64,000 nucleotides of DNA, taken from positions 248,001-312,000 of the forward strand of contig CAZYNH010000002.1 of assembly GCA_964648295.1 (NCBI GenBank), written 5' to 3'. Below are positions 8,991-17,180 of this stretch, in pieces; the stretch's first letter is position 1; every line of letters starts with the position of its first letter. The translations under genes and the position numbers were made by a program. This DNA is from UBA4055 sp964648295. Its GTDB lineage: Bacteria > UBA4055. The notes beneath the pieces were generated by a model. The model was not told the origin of the DNA. It did no database searches and saw nothing but the letters and a program-made list of their open reading frames with translations.

Positions 8991-9289
8991 GCAGGCGATA
9001 AAATAAACTTAAATGAGTTAAAAAGCAAATGGGAAATTGAGTTGAAAAAAAATTAAGTTCCTATCTCGGCCGAGCCCATGTATACGCCGTCCTGTACAAT
9101 AACCGTAATATTGTTGAAACTCTGACATATTCTGATCTCAGAACAGGGAAAATTCCCGATGTTGACGCTATCAGAAAGAAAATCCTTGCTCCTGAAGATG
9201 AATTGAGGATAATTTCTATTACCGATGCAGAAGTGTCTGTCATGTACAGAAATAAGGTTTATACAAAAACTGTCCGGCAGTTTAAATAA
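8991..9289 (+). pseudogene. Broken ORF, apparent frameshift at an eight-A run
   Basis: From 9041 to 9289 one frame stays open for 82 codons with codon use like neighbouring genes (it reads, for example, DAIRKKILAPEDELRIISITD) but has no usual start codon. The frame open just upstream (about 8970-9053, reading INLNELKSKWEIEL) joins it smoothly if one base is gained or a -1 slip occurs at the A8 run 9045-9052. Neither part has a convincing ATG, GTG or TTG start apart from TTG 9042 (in the upstream frame). I read it as a decayed gene; a slip-dependent small gene or a sequence error are alternatives. Nothing else is seen in this roughly 350-base gap except the tRNA promoter. Confidence 0.35.
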
Positions 9290-9318
9290 CAATTCATATA
9301 AAATACAGAAAAAATCAG

Positions 9319-9347
9319 TTGACAACGCATTTTTATTTTCATATCTT
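9319..9347 (+). promoter_or_regulatory. Promoter of the tRNA/rpmG/secE-nusG/ribosomal protein block
   Basis: TTGACA at 9319-9324, 17-base spacer, TATCTT at 9342-9347 followed by TG. The predicted start is about eight bases before the first tRNA. It is the only strong promoter I see before secE, so it may feed the whole run as far as the ribosomal proteins, subject to the terminator at 9620. Confidence 0.7.
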
Positions 9348-9361
9348 TGCAGTCCGAAAAT

Positions 9362-9435
9362 GCTAATGTAGCTCAGTCGGCTAGAGCAGCTGATTTGTAA
9401 TCAGCCGGTCGGGGGTTCGAGTCCCTCTATTAGCA
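9362..9435 (+). tRNA. tRNA-Thr (anticodon TGT)
   Basis: A 74-base cloverleaf: acceptor GCTAATG with TATTAGC, D arm GCTC/GAGC, anticodon loop TTTGTAA in a GCTGA/TCAGC stem, T arm GGGGG-TTCGAGT-CCCTC, discriminator A. CCA is not encoded. Confidence 0.96.
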
Positions 9436-9442
9436 CCCTTGC

Positions 9443-9525
9443 GGGTCAGTGTCCGAGCGGCTAAAGGAGGCAGACTGTAAATCTGCTGGCGTCAGCCTAC
9501 GGTGGTTCGAACCCATCCTGGCCCA
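9443..9525 (+). tRNA. tRNA-Tyr (anticodon GTA)
   Basis: An 83-base class II tRNA with a long variable arm. Acceptor GGGTCAG pairs with CTGGCCC; the anticodon loop contains CTGTAAA (GTA) in a CAGA/TCTG stem; T loop TTCGAAC. CCA is not encoded. Seven bases separate it from tRNA-Thr. Confidence 0.95.
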
Positions 9526-9533
9526 CGAGAAAA

Positions 9534-9606
9534 GCGGGAGTAGCTCAGTTGGTAGAGCATCAGCCTTCCAAGCTGAGGGTCGCGAGTCCGAGTCTCGTCT
9601 CCCGCT
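9534..9606 (+). tRNA. tRNA-Gly (anticodon TCC)
   Basis: 73 bases. Acceptor GCGGGAG with CTCCCGC, anticodon loop CTTCCAA, discriminator T, no encoded CCA. Confidence 0.95.
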
Positions 9607-9619
9607 CTAAATAAAAAGC

Positions 9620-9650
9620 AGCAAGCTTGAAATAAAAGCTTGCTCTTTTT
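9620..9650 (+). terminator. Intrinsic terminator or attenuator inside the tRNA cluster
   Basis: Perfect 9-bp stem AGCAAGCTT (9620-9628) and AAGCTTGCT (9636-9644) with a 7-base loop, followed by CTTTTT. It lies between tRNA-Gly and the second tRNA-Thr, with no obvious new promoter after it, so partial read-through is likely. Confidence 0.8.
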
Positions 9651-9662
9651 ATTCTTAAATAA

Positions 9663-9735
<73 letters not shown>

Positions 9736-9762
9736 TGTTGAAATAAATGAATGGAGCATAAA

Positions 9763-9912
9763 ATGCGAGATATGATCATACTTGCCTGCGAGGTTTGCAA
9801 AAGAAAGAACTACAACAAGGACAAGAACAAATCCAAACACTCCGGCAGGGTGGAGCACAAGAAGTTCTGCAGATTCTGCAGAAAGCATACAGCGCATAAA
9901 GAAACTAAGTAA
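9763..9912 (+). CDS. rpmG: 50S ribosomal protein L33
   Basis: A 49-residue L33 with the two CxxC pairs (Cys9/Cys12 and Cys36/Cys39) of the zinc-binding form. It binds near the E site of the large subunit. An in-frame ATG lies at 9751, but GGAG at 9753-9756 is correctly spaced for ATG 9763, and the protein start MRDMI is usual for L33. It sits between two tRNA genes, the common bacterial order tRNA-rpmG-tRNA-Trp-secE-nusG. Confidence 0.95.
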   Translation: MRDMIILACEVCKRKNYNKDKNKSKHSGRVEHKKFCRFCRKHTAHKETK

Positions 9913-9925
9913 CAATTTAACGAAC

Positions 9926-10000
9926 AGGCGTTTAGCTCAGTCCGGTTAGAGCACCTGTCTCCAAAACAGGGTGTCGGGGGTTCGAATCCCTCATCGCCTG
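9926..10000 (+). tRNA. tRNA-Trp (anticodon CCA)
   Basis: 75 bases. Acceptor AGGCGTT with ATCGCCT (one T-T mismatch at the sixth pair), anticodon loop CTCCAAA in a CCTGT/ACAGG stem, T arm GGGGG/CCCTC, discriminator G as is usual for tRNA-Trp. CCA is not encoded. Directly upstream of secE, as in many bacteria. Confidence 0.94.
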
Positions 10001-10021
10001 CGAAAAAACTGAGGAGTAAAG

Positions 10022-10204
10022 ATGAAAAAAATCACAGACTTTATAAACTCCGTGATAAAAGAGATGAAGATCATGTCATGGCCGAGCAAAGCTGAAGTGT
10101 GGGGGTCGACCAAAATAGTCATCGGTATTTCGCTGATCCTTATCACCTATATCTTTTTCTCTGATCAGATACTGAACTGGATGATAAAGTTTTTCATTAA
10201 TTAA
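10022..10204 (+). CDS. secE: SecE, protein translocase subunit
   Basis: 60 residues, the minimal single-span SecE. The amphipathic part with MKIMSWPSKAEVW (the conserved W-P-S/T motif) leads into one transmembrane helix at about 33-53. It clamps SecY in the Sec translocon. AGGAG lies six bases before the ATG. It is followed by nusG after 18 bases. Confidence 0.94.
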   Translation: MKKITDFINSVIKEMKIMSWPSKAEVWGSTKIVIGISLILITYIFFSDQILNWMIKFFIN

Positions 10205-10222
10205 AATCAGGCGGGAAATCAG

Positions 10223-10753
10223 TTGAGCGCAAATTGGTACATACTTCATGTTCTGACCGGCGAAGAGGTAAGAACGAAAGAATTCCTGGAAAGCGAGATC
10301 GACAGGTTAGGCTACAAGGGCGAGATTACCGAGATATTCGTTCCCTCCGAAGAGATCGTTCAGATGAGGAACGGGAAAAAGGTAAAAAAACTCAGACTTT
10401 TTTATCCCGGTTACCTTTTTATTAACTGTCATCTGAGTAAAACTATCGAACATTTCCTTCTCAGCAATTCCAAGGTGCTCAATTTTGTCGGGCCAAAGAA
10501 TAAACCTCAGGAATTGTCAAAAAGAGAAGTTGAAAGAATGCTTGAAAAAGCCAAGGCTTCGATGGGCAAGGAAAAAGTTGAGAATATATACAAAATAGGC
10601 GATTTCGTTAAAATAGTAGACGGGCCGTTCACGGATTTCAGCGGAACTATCAGCGAGATCAACGAAGAAAAGCAGAGGCTCAAGGTGCTTGTAACGATCT
10701 TTGGAAGAAGCACTCCGGTCGACCTTGATTTCCTTCAGGTTAAATACGAATAA
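10223..10753 (+). CDS. nusG: NusG, transcription elongation/termination factor
   Basis: 176 residues. N-terminal NGN domain (starts NWYILHVLTGEE) and C-terminal KOW domain with GDFVKIVDGPFTDFSG near 128-143. It joins RNA polymerase to Rho or to the ribosome. It starts with TTG, with the GGCGGGA run upstream. Standard secE-nusG-rplK context. Confidence 0.95.
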   Translation: MSANWYILHVLTGEEVRTKEFLESEIDRLGYKGEITEIFVPSEEIVQMRNGKKVKKLRLFYPGYLFINCHLSKTIEHFLLSNSKVLNFVGPKNKPQELSKREVERMLEKAKASMGKEKVENIYKIGDFVKIVDGPFTDFSGTISEINEEKQRLKVLVTIFGRSTPVDLDFLQVKYE

Positions 10754-10778
10754 AGAATTAAATTAGAAGGCGTACATC

Positions 10779-11204
10779 ATGGCAAAAAAGATCATAGGTT
10801 TTATCAAGCTTCAGTTACCGGCGGGAGTAGCCACTCCGGCACCACCGGTCGGACCGGCCCTGGGACAGAAGGGTGTAAATATCATGGAGTTTTGTAAAAC
10901 ATTCAACGCCAGAACTCAGGACAGGAAAGGGGATATCATTCCGGTAGTGATCACGGTCTATCAGGATAAATCGTTCACTTTCATAATGAAAACATCGCCG
11001 GCTTCAGTTCTGATCAGAAAGGCGCTTAAGCTTGAAAAAGGTTCGCCAGAACCGAACTCGAAAAAAGTTGGGACGATCACTCAGGAACAGCTTGAGGAAA
11101 TAGCCCAGAAAAAAATGGAGGACCTGAACGCCAATGATCTTCAGGCGGCGGTCAATATTATTGCGGGAACATGCAGAAGCATGGGAGTGATAGTAAAAAA
11201 ATAA
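10779..11204 (+). CDS. rplK: 50S ribosomal protein L11
   Basis: 141 residues, full length. The N-terminal domain has the proline-rich APPVGPALGQKGVNIMEF segment and the C-terminal domain binds the GTPase-centre rRNA (GTCRSMG near the end). AGAAGG upstream of the ATG. First gene of the L11-L1-L10-L12 set. Confidence 0.97.
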   Translation: MAKKIIGFIKLQLPAGVATPAPPVGPALGQKGVNIMEFCKTFNARTQDRKGDIIPVVITVYQDKSFTFIMKTSPASVLIRKALKLEKGSPEPNSKKVGTITQEQLEEIAQKKMEDLNANDLQAAVNIIAGTCRSMGVIVKK

Positions 11205-11211
11205 ATTCGGT

Positions 11212-11249
11212 GAACCGGAAGCGCGCTAATGCCGGAGCGCCGACGGTTC
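11212..11249 (+). promoter_or_regulatory. Structured rplK-rplA spacer (hairpin)
   Basis: GAACCG (11212-11217) is the exact reverse complement of CGGTTC (11244-11249), and GCGC elements inside can pair as an inner stem. The hairpin is 30 bases upstream of the rplA start. It could be a site for autoregulation by a ribosomal protein or a processing site; no T-run follows, so it is not a terminator. Confidence 0.4.
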
Positions 11250-11279
11250 GGACTTATTTAAAGAAGACAGAGGAATATA

Positions 11280-11981
11280 ATGAAAAAAACAAAAAGAATG
11301 ACCAAGATGCTCGAAGCAGCACCCCAGAGGAGAGGCCTGAACTACCAGGAAGCCGTGAGGTTCTGCAAGGCAAACGCTACGGCCAAGTTTGACGAGACGG
11401 TCGAGGTCGCTGTAAATCTGGGTGTCGATCCGAGGCACGCGGATCAGATAGTCAGGGGCGTTGTGTCGCTCCCGCACGGAACAGGTAAGGAAGTAAGGGT
11501 ACTTGTTTTTGCCATGGAAGAAAAAGCCAAGGAGGCTTTGGCGGCAGGCGCTGACTACGCAGGATTTGAAGAATACATGACCAAGATCTCAGAAGGATGG
11601 ACAGATATCGATGTCATCATCGCAACTCCCGATATGATGGCTAAGATCAGCCGTCTCGGAAAAGTGCTCGGTCCGAGAGGACTCATGCCGAACCCCAAAA
11701 GCGGTACCGTCACCAACGATGTCGGCCAGGCAGTAAAAGAAGTCAAGGCCGGTAAGATAGATTTCCGTACCGAAAAGAAAGGTATTGTTCATGTCGGTAT
11801 AGGCAAAGCCTCGTTCACTGAGACTCAGCTTGAGGAAAATCTGCTGGAGTTCATAAAGAAGATACTGTCACTAAAACCTGCGGCTTCAAAAGGCACATAC
11901 CTTAAGAAACTGACAATATCGTCAACCATGGGCCTCGGCTATGAGATAGACAGGAACTCAATCCCGGCTCTCAACGGATAG
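11280..11981 (+). CDS. rplA: 50S ribosomal protein L1
   Basis: 233 residues. The conserved segments TAKFDETVEVAVNLGVDPR and LGPRGLMPNPKSGTV identify L1, which binds the L1 stalk of 23S rRNA and usually represses its own operon. AGAGGA precedes the ATG. Confidence 0.97.
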   Translation: MKKTKRMTKMLEAAPQRRGLNYQEAVRFCKANATAKFDETVEVAVNLGVDPRHADQIVRGVVSLPHGTGKEVRVLVFAMEEKAKEALAAGADYAGFEEYMTKISEGWTDIDVIIATPDMMAKISRLGKVLGPRGLMPNPKSGTVTNDVGQAVKEVKAGKIDFRTEKKGIVHVGIGKASFTETQLEENLLEFIKKILSLKPAASKGTYLKKLTISSTMGLGYEIDRNSIPALNG

Positions 11982-12018
11982 CCCGGTCTTAAAGGAATTC
12001 ACTTTATCGGAGAATAAA

Positions 12019-12534
12019 ATGACTGATGGAACAATAACAAAACAGCAAACAATCGAGAAACAGGCCGTTATAGACGAGATAAAGAGCAAGCTTGGTTCTT
12101 CTTCGGCATTCTATGTGACGAGATATGACAGTATAAATGTCGAGAATATTTCTAAGCTGAGAAAAGATCTCAGGGCGGTAAATTCCGAAATGAAAGTATT
12201 CAAGAATACACTGGTAAAGAAAGCGCTTCAGGGGTCCGAATATTTGTCAAATTTCGAGAATATACTTCACGGGCCCAACTCTATCACTTTCGCCTATGCG
12301 GATCCCGCTTCTCCCGCGAAGATACTTTTCGAGTTCGCTAAAAAGAACACCGCGCTTCAGATAAAAGGGTGTCTGTTCGAGAACCAGTTCTACGGCGCCG
12401 ACAAGATGTCGGTTATCAAGGATCTGCCTACAAGAGATGCTCTGCTTTCAATGCTGGCAAGTGTCCTTAACGAGCCTATGGCTAAACTTGCCCGTACGCT
12501 TGACGCGCTCAGGGTCGCAAGAGAAAATAGTTAA
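12019..12534 (+). CDS. rplJ: 50S ribosomal protein L10
   Basis: 171 residues. N-terminal rRNA-binding domain with VKNTLVKKAL-like segment (VFKNTLVKKALQG near 61-73) and a C-terminal helix that carries the L12 dimers. The gap to rplA is only 37 bases, so the long L10-binding leader known from E. coli is absent or very short here. Confidence 0.95.
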   Translation: MTDGTITKQQTIEKQAVIDEIKSKLGSSSAFYVTRYDSINVENISKLRKDLRAVNSEMKVFKNTLVKKALQGSEYLSNFENILHGPNSITFAYADPASPAKILFEFAKKNTALQIKGCLFENQFYGADKMSVIKDLPTRDALLSMLASVLNEPMAKLARTLDALRVARENS

Positions 12535-12563
12535 TTAATAATAAAACCGTACCGGAGGATTTC

Positions 12564-12929
12564 GTGCAAGAAATACTAGACAAATTGGAAAAAATGACGG
12601 CAATGGAGCTGTCAGAGCTTGTAAAAGCTATCGAGGAAAAATTCGGAGTTACCGCTGCAGCGCCTACAATGGTCGCCGGAGCCGGAGCCGTAGCAGAAGA
12701 GGCTAAAGAAGAAGAAAAAACTGATTTTGACGTTATTCTTCTCTCTTCAGGAGACAAAAAGATCCAGGTTATAAAAGTGATCAGAGAGATGACCGGACTT
12801 GGCCTGAAAGAAGCAAAAGCTCTTGTTGATGAATGCCCGAGCACAGTAAAAGAAGCTGTTCCCAAAGACGAAGCGTTAAAAATGAAAGCTCAGATCGAGG
12901 AAGCAGGCGGACAGGCGGACCTTAAATAG
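12564..12929 (+). CDS. rplL: 50S ribosomal protein L7/L12
   Basis: 121 residues with the N-terminal dimer helix, an Ala/Glu-rich hinge at about 33-50, and the C-terminal domain with KIQVIKVIREMTGLGLKEAK. It recruits translational GTPases. Starts at GTG with GGAGG at the right distance. Two terminator-like hairpins follow before rpoB. Confidence 0.96.
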   Translation: MQEILDKLEKMTAMELSELVKAIEEKFGVTAAAPTMVAGAGAVAEEAKEEEKTDFDVILLSSGDKKIQVIKVIREMTGLGLKEAKALVDECPSTVKEAVPKDEALKMKAQIEEAGGQADLK

Positions 12930-12952
12930 GCTTTGAAAAATAATCTTTCCGG

Positions 12953-12990
12953 AAAAAGTTATTCCTGAGCTGTAGGAATAGCTTTTTCTG
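12953..12990 (+). terminator. Terminator-like hairpin after rplL
   Basis: A long stem, AAAAAGTTATTCCT (12953-12966) with AGGAATAGCTTTTT (12974-12987), containing one G-T pair and a 7-base loop; the T-rich part forms the 3' arm. It probably lowers transcription from the ribosomal protein genes into rpoBC. Confidence 0.7.
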
Positions 12991-13070
12991 TCCTATTTGA
13001 ATATTCGCAGTTAATGTCAGTTTCGTACGGGATAATATTATAAAATCGAGCGTAAGATGTTCATTAAATC

Positions 13071-13128
13071 AAAAACCTAAACATAACGGAAAAGCGTATG
13101 TTGGGTTTTTTTATTTTATTTATACGCT
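13071..13128 (+). promoter_or_regulatory. Second hairpin with alternative pairing upstream of rpoB
   Basis: AAACC and AACATA (13073-13085) can pair with TATGTT and GGGTTT (13097-13107), followed by a T-rich run: a terminator shape. The 3' arm's start can instead join a second stem, AGCGTAT (13093-13099) with ATACGCT (13122-13128), which would break the first. The two structures exclude each other, as in an attenuator. No ligand or leader peptide is evident. Confidence 0.45.
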
Positions 13129-13168
13129 GAAGTCCTTAGAACAAAAACAGTAAACGGGAGGACTAAAC

Positions 13169-16100
13169 TTGAAGAAGAACGAAAACAAAAGGATAAGTTT
13201 CTCAAGGATCCCCGAGGTTCTTGAAATGCCCGACCTTCTTGAGCTGCAGGTGAATTCATTCGAGAAATTCATTCAGAAAAGCACTAAAGGGAATAAGAAA
13301 AAGTATTCAGGTCTCCATCAGGCCTTCAAAAACACTTTTCCGATCACTGATACCAGAGAAAAATATCTTCTTGAATACATTGATTATTCGGTGGGGCAGC
13401 CCAAGTATACGGTAGTGGAATGTCAGGAGATAGGAACCACATACAGTGCTCCCCTGAAGGTCAGATTGAGGCTTTCTAAAAAAGCCGAGAATTCAGACGA
13501 ATACCAGCAGACTATTGAGTCTGAGACATATTTCGGAACGGTCCCGATGATGAGCCCCAAGGGAACGTTTATAATAAACGGAGCGGAGAGGGTGATCGTT
13601 ACGCAGCTTCACAGATCTCCGGGCGCGTTCTTTTCGTCCAGGGTCCACCCCAACTCAACAACTCTTTTTTCCGCAAAGATAATACCATTCAGGGGATCAT
13701 GGCTTGAATTTGAAACTACCATAAACGATTCTATGCAGGTATACATTGACAGGAAAAAGAAATTCCCTGTCACTATTTTTCTAAGGGCGCTGGGTTTTTC
13801 GACCAATGAGGAAATATTCGGCATGTTCGATCTTTACGAAAAGGTAAAACTTACCAAAAAAAGCTCTTCTGAACTTGCAGGCAGGATACTTTTTAAAGAG
13901 ATAATTGTACCGGGCACAAAGAGCGACGATAAGAAACAGCCGTCACAGCCGCTTGTGCTTGCTACAGGGACAAAACTGACGGCCGCCAATATTGACGCGG
14001 CTTATGAGAGCGGTGTAAGCGCAATGACCCTTGTCAAAGCAAAGGACAGGCTAAAATTCAATCTGATCTTCAACACTATAAGCAAGGATATCACCACCAG
14101 CCAGGACGATGCCCTTATGTATATATACGAGCAGCTGAGAGCTACCGAATCCCCCGATATTGATACAGCCAGGAAACATTTTGACAGGATGTTCTTTGAC
14201 GATAAACGCTACGACCTGGGCGATGTGGGAAGGTACAGGATAAATCAGAAAATGGACCACAGGCATGAAGTTCTTCTCGCATATTTTAGAAGGATGAATA
14301 AAAAGAAAATGGTCAGGCTCAAGGTTTCTTCCGATAATTTCCAGCTACATCCTGTTGATAAGGTTATAAAAGCGCTTGAGAAAGCAAAGGACAGCGACAA
14401 GAAAGATATAATGGAAATGATAAGGGAGACTTATCTTGATACAACGCTTATTACAGATTTCGACATTATTTCCATCGTGCAGGAAGTACTTGACATAAAG
14501 AACGGAAAACGAATAGTCGATGATATTGATCATCTGGGTAACAGAAGGATTAAAACGGTCGGTGAGCAGCTCGCGAACCAGTTCGGTATAGCCCTCTCAA
14601 GAATGAGCAGGACGATCAAGGAGAGAATGTCGCTGGCGAAACCGGAAGAAGAACTAGCGGTGGCTGACCTTATAAACATTAAGACGCTCGCCAGCGTTCT
14701 CAACGCTTTCTTCGGCACCAATCAGCTCTCTCAGTTCATGGATCAGGTAAATCCGCTCGCCGAGATCACCCACAAGAGAAGGCTTTCCGCCCTGGGCGCA
14801 GGAGGTCTGACAAGAGACAGGGCCGGTTTCGAGGTCCGTGACGTTCATTATACGCACTACGGCCGTCTGTGCCCGATCGAGACCCCTGAGGGACCGAACA
14901 TCGGTCTGATATCCTCTCTCGCCGCATACGCGAGAGTGAATGACATGGGCTTTATCGAAACTCCATACAGGAAAGTAAAAAAGGGTAAGGTCACCAACGA
15001 GATCGAATATCTCACGGCGGATGAAGAGGACAGGAACATTATAGCTCAGGCCAACGCTCCGATAGATGAAAAAGGTAATTTCTTAAATCCTGACGCGATA
15101 CTTACAAGGTACAGGGGGGATTTCCCCATACAGACCAGTGATTCGGTCAATTATATGGACTGCACTCCGACCCAGGTAGTTTCAGCGGCCGCAAGTCTTA
15201 TACCGTTCCTCGAGAACGACGACGCCAACAGGGCGCTGATGGGTTCGAACATGCAGAGGCAGGCCGTTCCTCTTCTTATGACAGAATCTCCGATCGTCGG
15301 AACAGGAATGGAAAGGAAGATAGCCAAAGATTCAAAAGCTATGGTCGAGTCCACAGTAGAGGGAGTGATCTCTAAGATCGACGCAAAAGGCTGTACCGTA
15401 AGAGTGACCAAAAAGAACGATCCCAAGGATGCTGACGAGGTTTATTACAGATTCGTGAAATTTTTCAGGACAAATCAGGATACATGTATAAACAATGTGC
15501 CACTTCTTGACGCGGGAGACAAAGTCAAACCCGGAGATGTGCTCGCGGACGGGGCGGCAACAGAGAACGGAGAGCTTGCATTAGGCAAGAATGTCCTCGT
15601 GGCATATATGTCATGGAACGGATACAATTTTGAGGACGCGATAATTCTGAGCGAAAGGATGGTCAAAGAGGATATTTTCACTTCGCTTCATATAAAAGAG
15701 TACGAATCAAGCGTCAAAGAGACAAAAAGGGGAGAGGAAGAGCTTACAAGAGAGATCCCCAATGTCAGCGAAGAGGCTACAAAGAACCTGAACGACAACG
15801 GTATTATAAGAATAGGCGCGGAGGTCTATCCCGGCGATATTCTCGTAGGTAAAGTAACGCCTAAAGGAGAGGTCAACCTAACCCCTGAAGACAAGCTGTT
15901 AAAGGCTATCTTCGGTGAAAAGGCCGGCGAGGTAAAAGACGCATCTCTAAGGGTTCCGCCCGGCGACAAAGGTATTGTTATTGAAACAAAAGTGTTCTCA
16001 AGGAAGAAAAAAGATTCGTCCAAGAAGAGCAAAGAAAAAGACGAGATGAAGAAGCTTAAGAAAAAATACGACGAGGATCTCGCGCTTCTGGAAAACGAAA

Positions 16101-17128
16101 GGTCTGCGGAACTTTACGCTCTTCTGAAAGACAAAAGCATACTTTCGGATGTGGTCTGCCTTCAGAAAGAAAAAGGAACAAGGGTCGTAGTACTTAGCAA
16201 AGGGGAAAAAATAACCCAGAAAGCGTTCATGAAGCTTAACATAGAGGACTCTAATATCGCTACAGACTGGACGGATGACGATCTTATCAACGAAAAGATC
16301 AGCGAGATAATCAACAACTACTCGATGATTGTGGATCAACTTAATGTAGACTATCAGAGAGACAGACAGAGACTTCTTTACGGAGATGAACTTCCGCCGG
16401 GAATTATTCAGCTCGTGAAAGTCTATATTGCCAAGAAAAGAAAGATCCAGATCGGTGACAAAATGGCGGGAAGGCACGGGAACAAAGGTATCGTTTCAAG
16501 GATAGTTCCTATTGAGGATCTTCCATATCTTGAGGACGGTACTCCTGTCGATATAATTTTAAACCCGCTCGGTGTTCCTTCAAGGATGAACCCCGGACAG
16601 ATATTCGAGACAAATCTCGGCTGGGCAGGAAAGACTCTCGGGGAAAAATATTCGACCCCGGTATTTGACGGAGCGTTCATTGAGGACGTGAAAGGTAAAC
16701 TTAAGGAAGCGCACCTGCCTCTTTCCGGTAAATCTGTCCTATATGACGGCCTGACCGGAGAAAAATTCGCGCAGGAGATCACTGTAGGGGTTACTTATAT
16801 GCTCAAACTGTCGCATCTGGTCGAGGACAAGCTTCACGCAAGATCAATCGGACCGTATTCCCTTATCACCCAGCAGCCTCTCGGCGGAAAAGCCCAGTTC
16901 GGAGGACAGAGGTTCGGTGAGATGGAGGTATGGGCTCTTGAAGCATACGGAGCGGTTCATATACTGCAGGAGATGCTGACTTATAAATCAGATGATGTCA
17001 ACGGAAGAACTAAAGTCTACGAAGCCATTGTTAAAGGTCTTGAAATACCCAAACCGGGAATACCGGAGGCCTTCAATGTTCTTATCAAGGAGCTTTACGG
17101 CTTGAATCTTGATGTTAAGCTGGAATGA
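13169..17128 (+). CDS. rpoB: RNA polymerase beta subunit
   Basis: 1319 residues. The rifampicin pocket reads QLSQFMDQVNPLAEITHKRR near residue 515-535, close to the drug-sensitive consensus. The segments LCPIETPEGPNIGLI and the C-terminal GGKAQFGGQRFGEMEVWALE are intact. A lysine-rich stretch with coiled-coil character lies near 950-985. It starts at TTG 13169 with GGGAGG eight bases upstream; the start MKKNENKRISFSRIPEVLEMPDLL fits the family only from about residue 8 on. Followed by rpoC after 52 bases. Confidence 0.98.
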   Translation: MKKNENKRISFSRIPEVLEMPDLLELQVNSFEKFIQKSTKGNKKKYSGLHQAFKNTFPITDTREKYLLEYIDYSVGQPKYTVVECQEIGTTYSAPLKVRLRLSKKAENSDEYQQTIESETYFGTVPMMSPKGTFIINGAERVIVTQLHRSPGAFFSSRVHPNSTTLFSAKIIPFRGSWLEFETTINDSMQVYIDRKKKFPVTIFLRALGFSTNEEIFGMFDLYEKVKLTKKSSSELAGRILFKEIIVPGTKSDDKKQPSQPLVLATGTKLTAANIDAAYESGVSAMTLVKAKDRLKFNLIFNTISKDITTSQDDALMYIYEQLRATESPDIDTARKHFDRMFFDDKRYDLGDVGRYRINQKMDHRHEVLLAYFRRMNKKKMVRLKVSSDNFQLHPVDKVIKALEKAKDSDKKDIMEMIRETYLDTTLITDFDIISIVQEVLDIKNGKRIVDDIDHLGNRRIKTVGEQLANQFGIALSRMSRTIKERMSLAKPEEELAVADLINIKTLASVLNAFFGTNQLSQFMDQVNPLAEITHKRRLSALGAGGLTRDRAGFEVRDVHYTHYGRLCPIETPEGPNIGLISSLAAYARVNDMGFIETPYRKVKKGKVTNEIEYLTADEEDRNIIAQANAPIDEKGNFLNPDAILTRYRGDFPIQTSDSVNYMDCTPTQVVSAAASLIPFLENDDANRALMGSNMQRQAVPLLMTESPIVGTGMERKIAKDSKAMVESTVEGVISKIDAKGCTVRVTKKNDPKDADEVYYRFVKFFRTNQDTCINNVPLLDAGDKVKPGDVLADGAATENGELALGKNVLVAYMSWNGYNFEDAIILSERMVKEDIFTSLHIKEYESSVKETKRGEEELTREIPNVSEEATKNLNDNGIIRIGAEVYPGDILVGKVTPKGEVNLTPEDKLLKAIFGEKAGEVKDASLRVPPGDKGIVIETKVFSRKKKDSSKKSKEKDEMKKLKKKYDEDLALLENERSAELYALLKDKSILSDVVCLQKEKGTRVVVLSKGEKITQKAFMKLNIEDSNIATDWTDDDLINEKISEIINNYSMIVDQLNVDYQRDRQRLLYGDELPPGIIQLVKVYIAKKRKIQIGDKMAGRHGNKGIVSRIVPIEDLPYLEDGTPVDIILNPLGVPSRMNPGQIFETNLGWAGKTLGEKYSTPVFDGAFIEDVKGKLKEAHLPLSGKSVLYDGLTGEKFAQEITVGVTYMLKLSHLVEDKLHARSIGPYSLITQQPLGGKAQFGGQRFGEMEVWALEAYGAVHILQEMLTYKSDDVNGRTKVYEAIVKGLEIPKPGIPEAFNVLIKELYGLNLDVKLE

Positions 17129-17180
17129 TCTAATGTAACTTTAATTTATGATCGGCATGTATTAAAAACAGGAGTCAGGA

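Noticed and set aside
8797..9006. A 69-codon plus-strand ORF
   Set aside because: Antisense to the 64-residue minus-strand gene at 8775-8969, which has a ribosome site and soluble protein composition.
9053..9325. A 90-codon minus-strand ORF
   Set aside because: Antisense to the broken plus-strand frame 9041-9289, which has better codon use; it would also run through the tRNA promoter.
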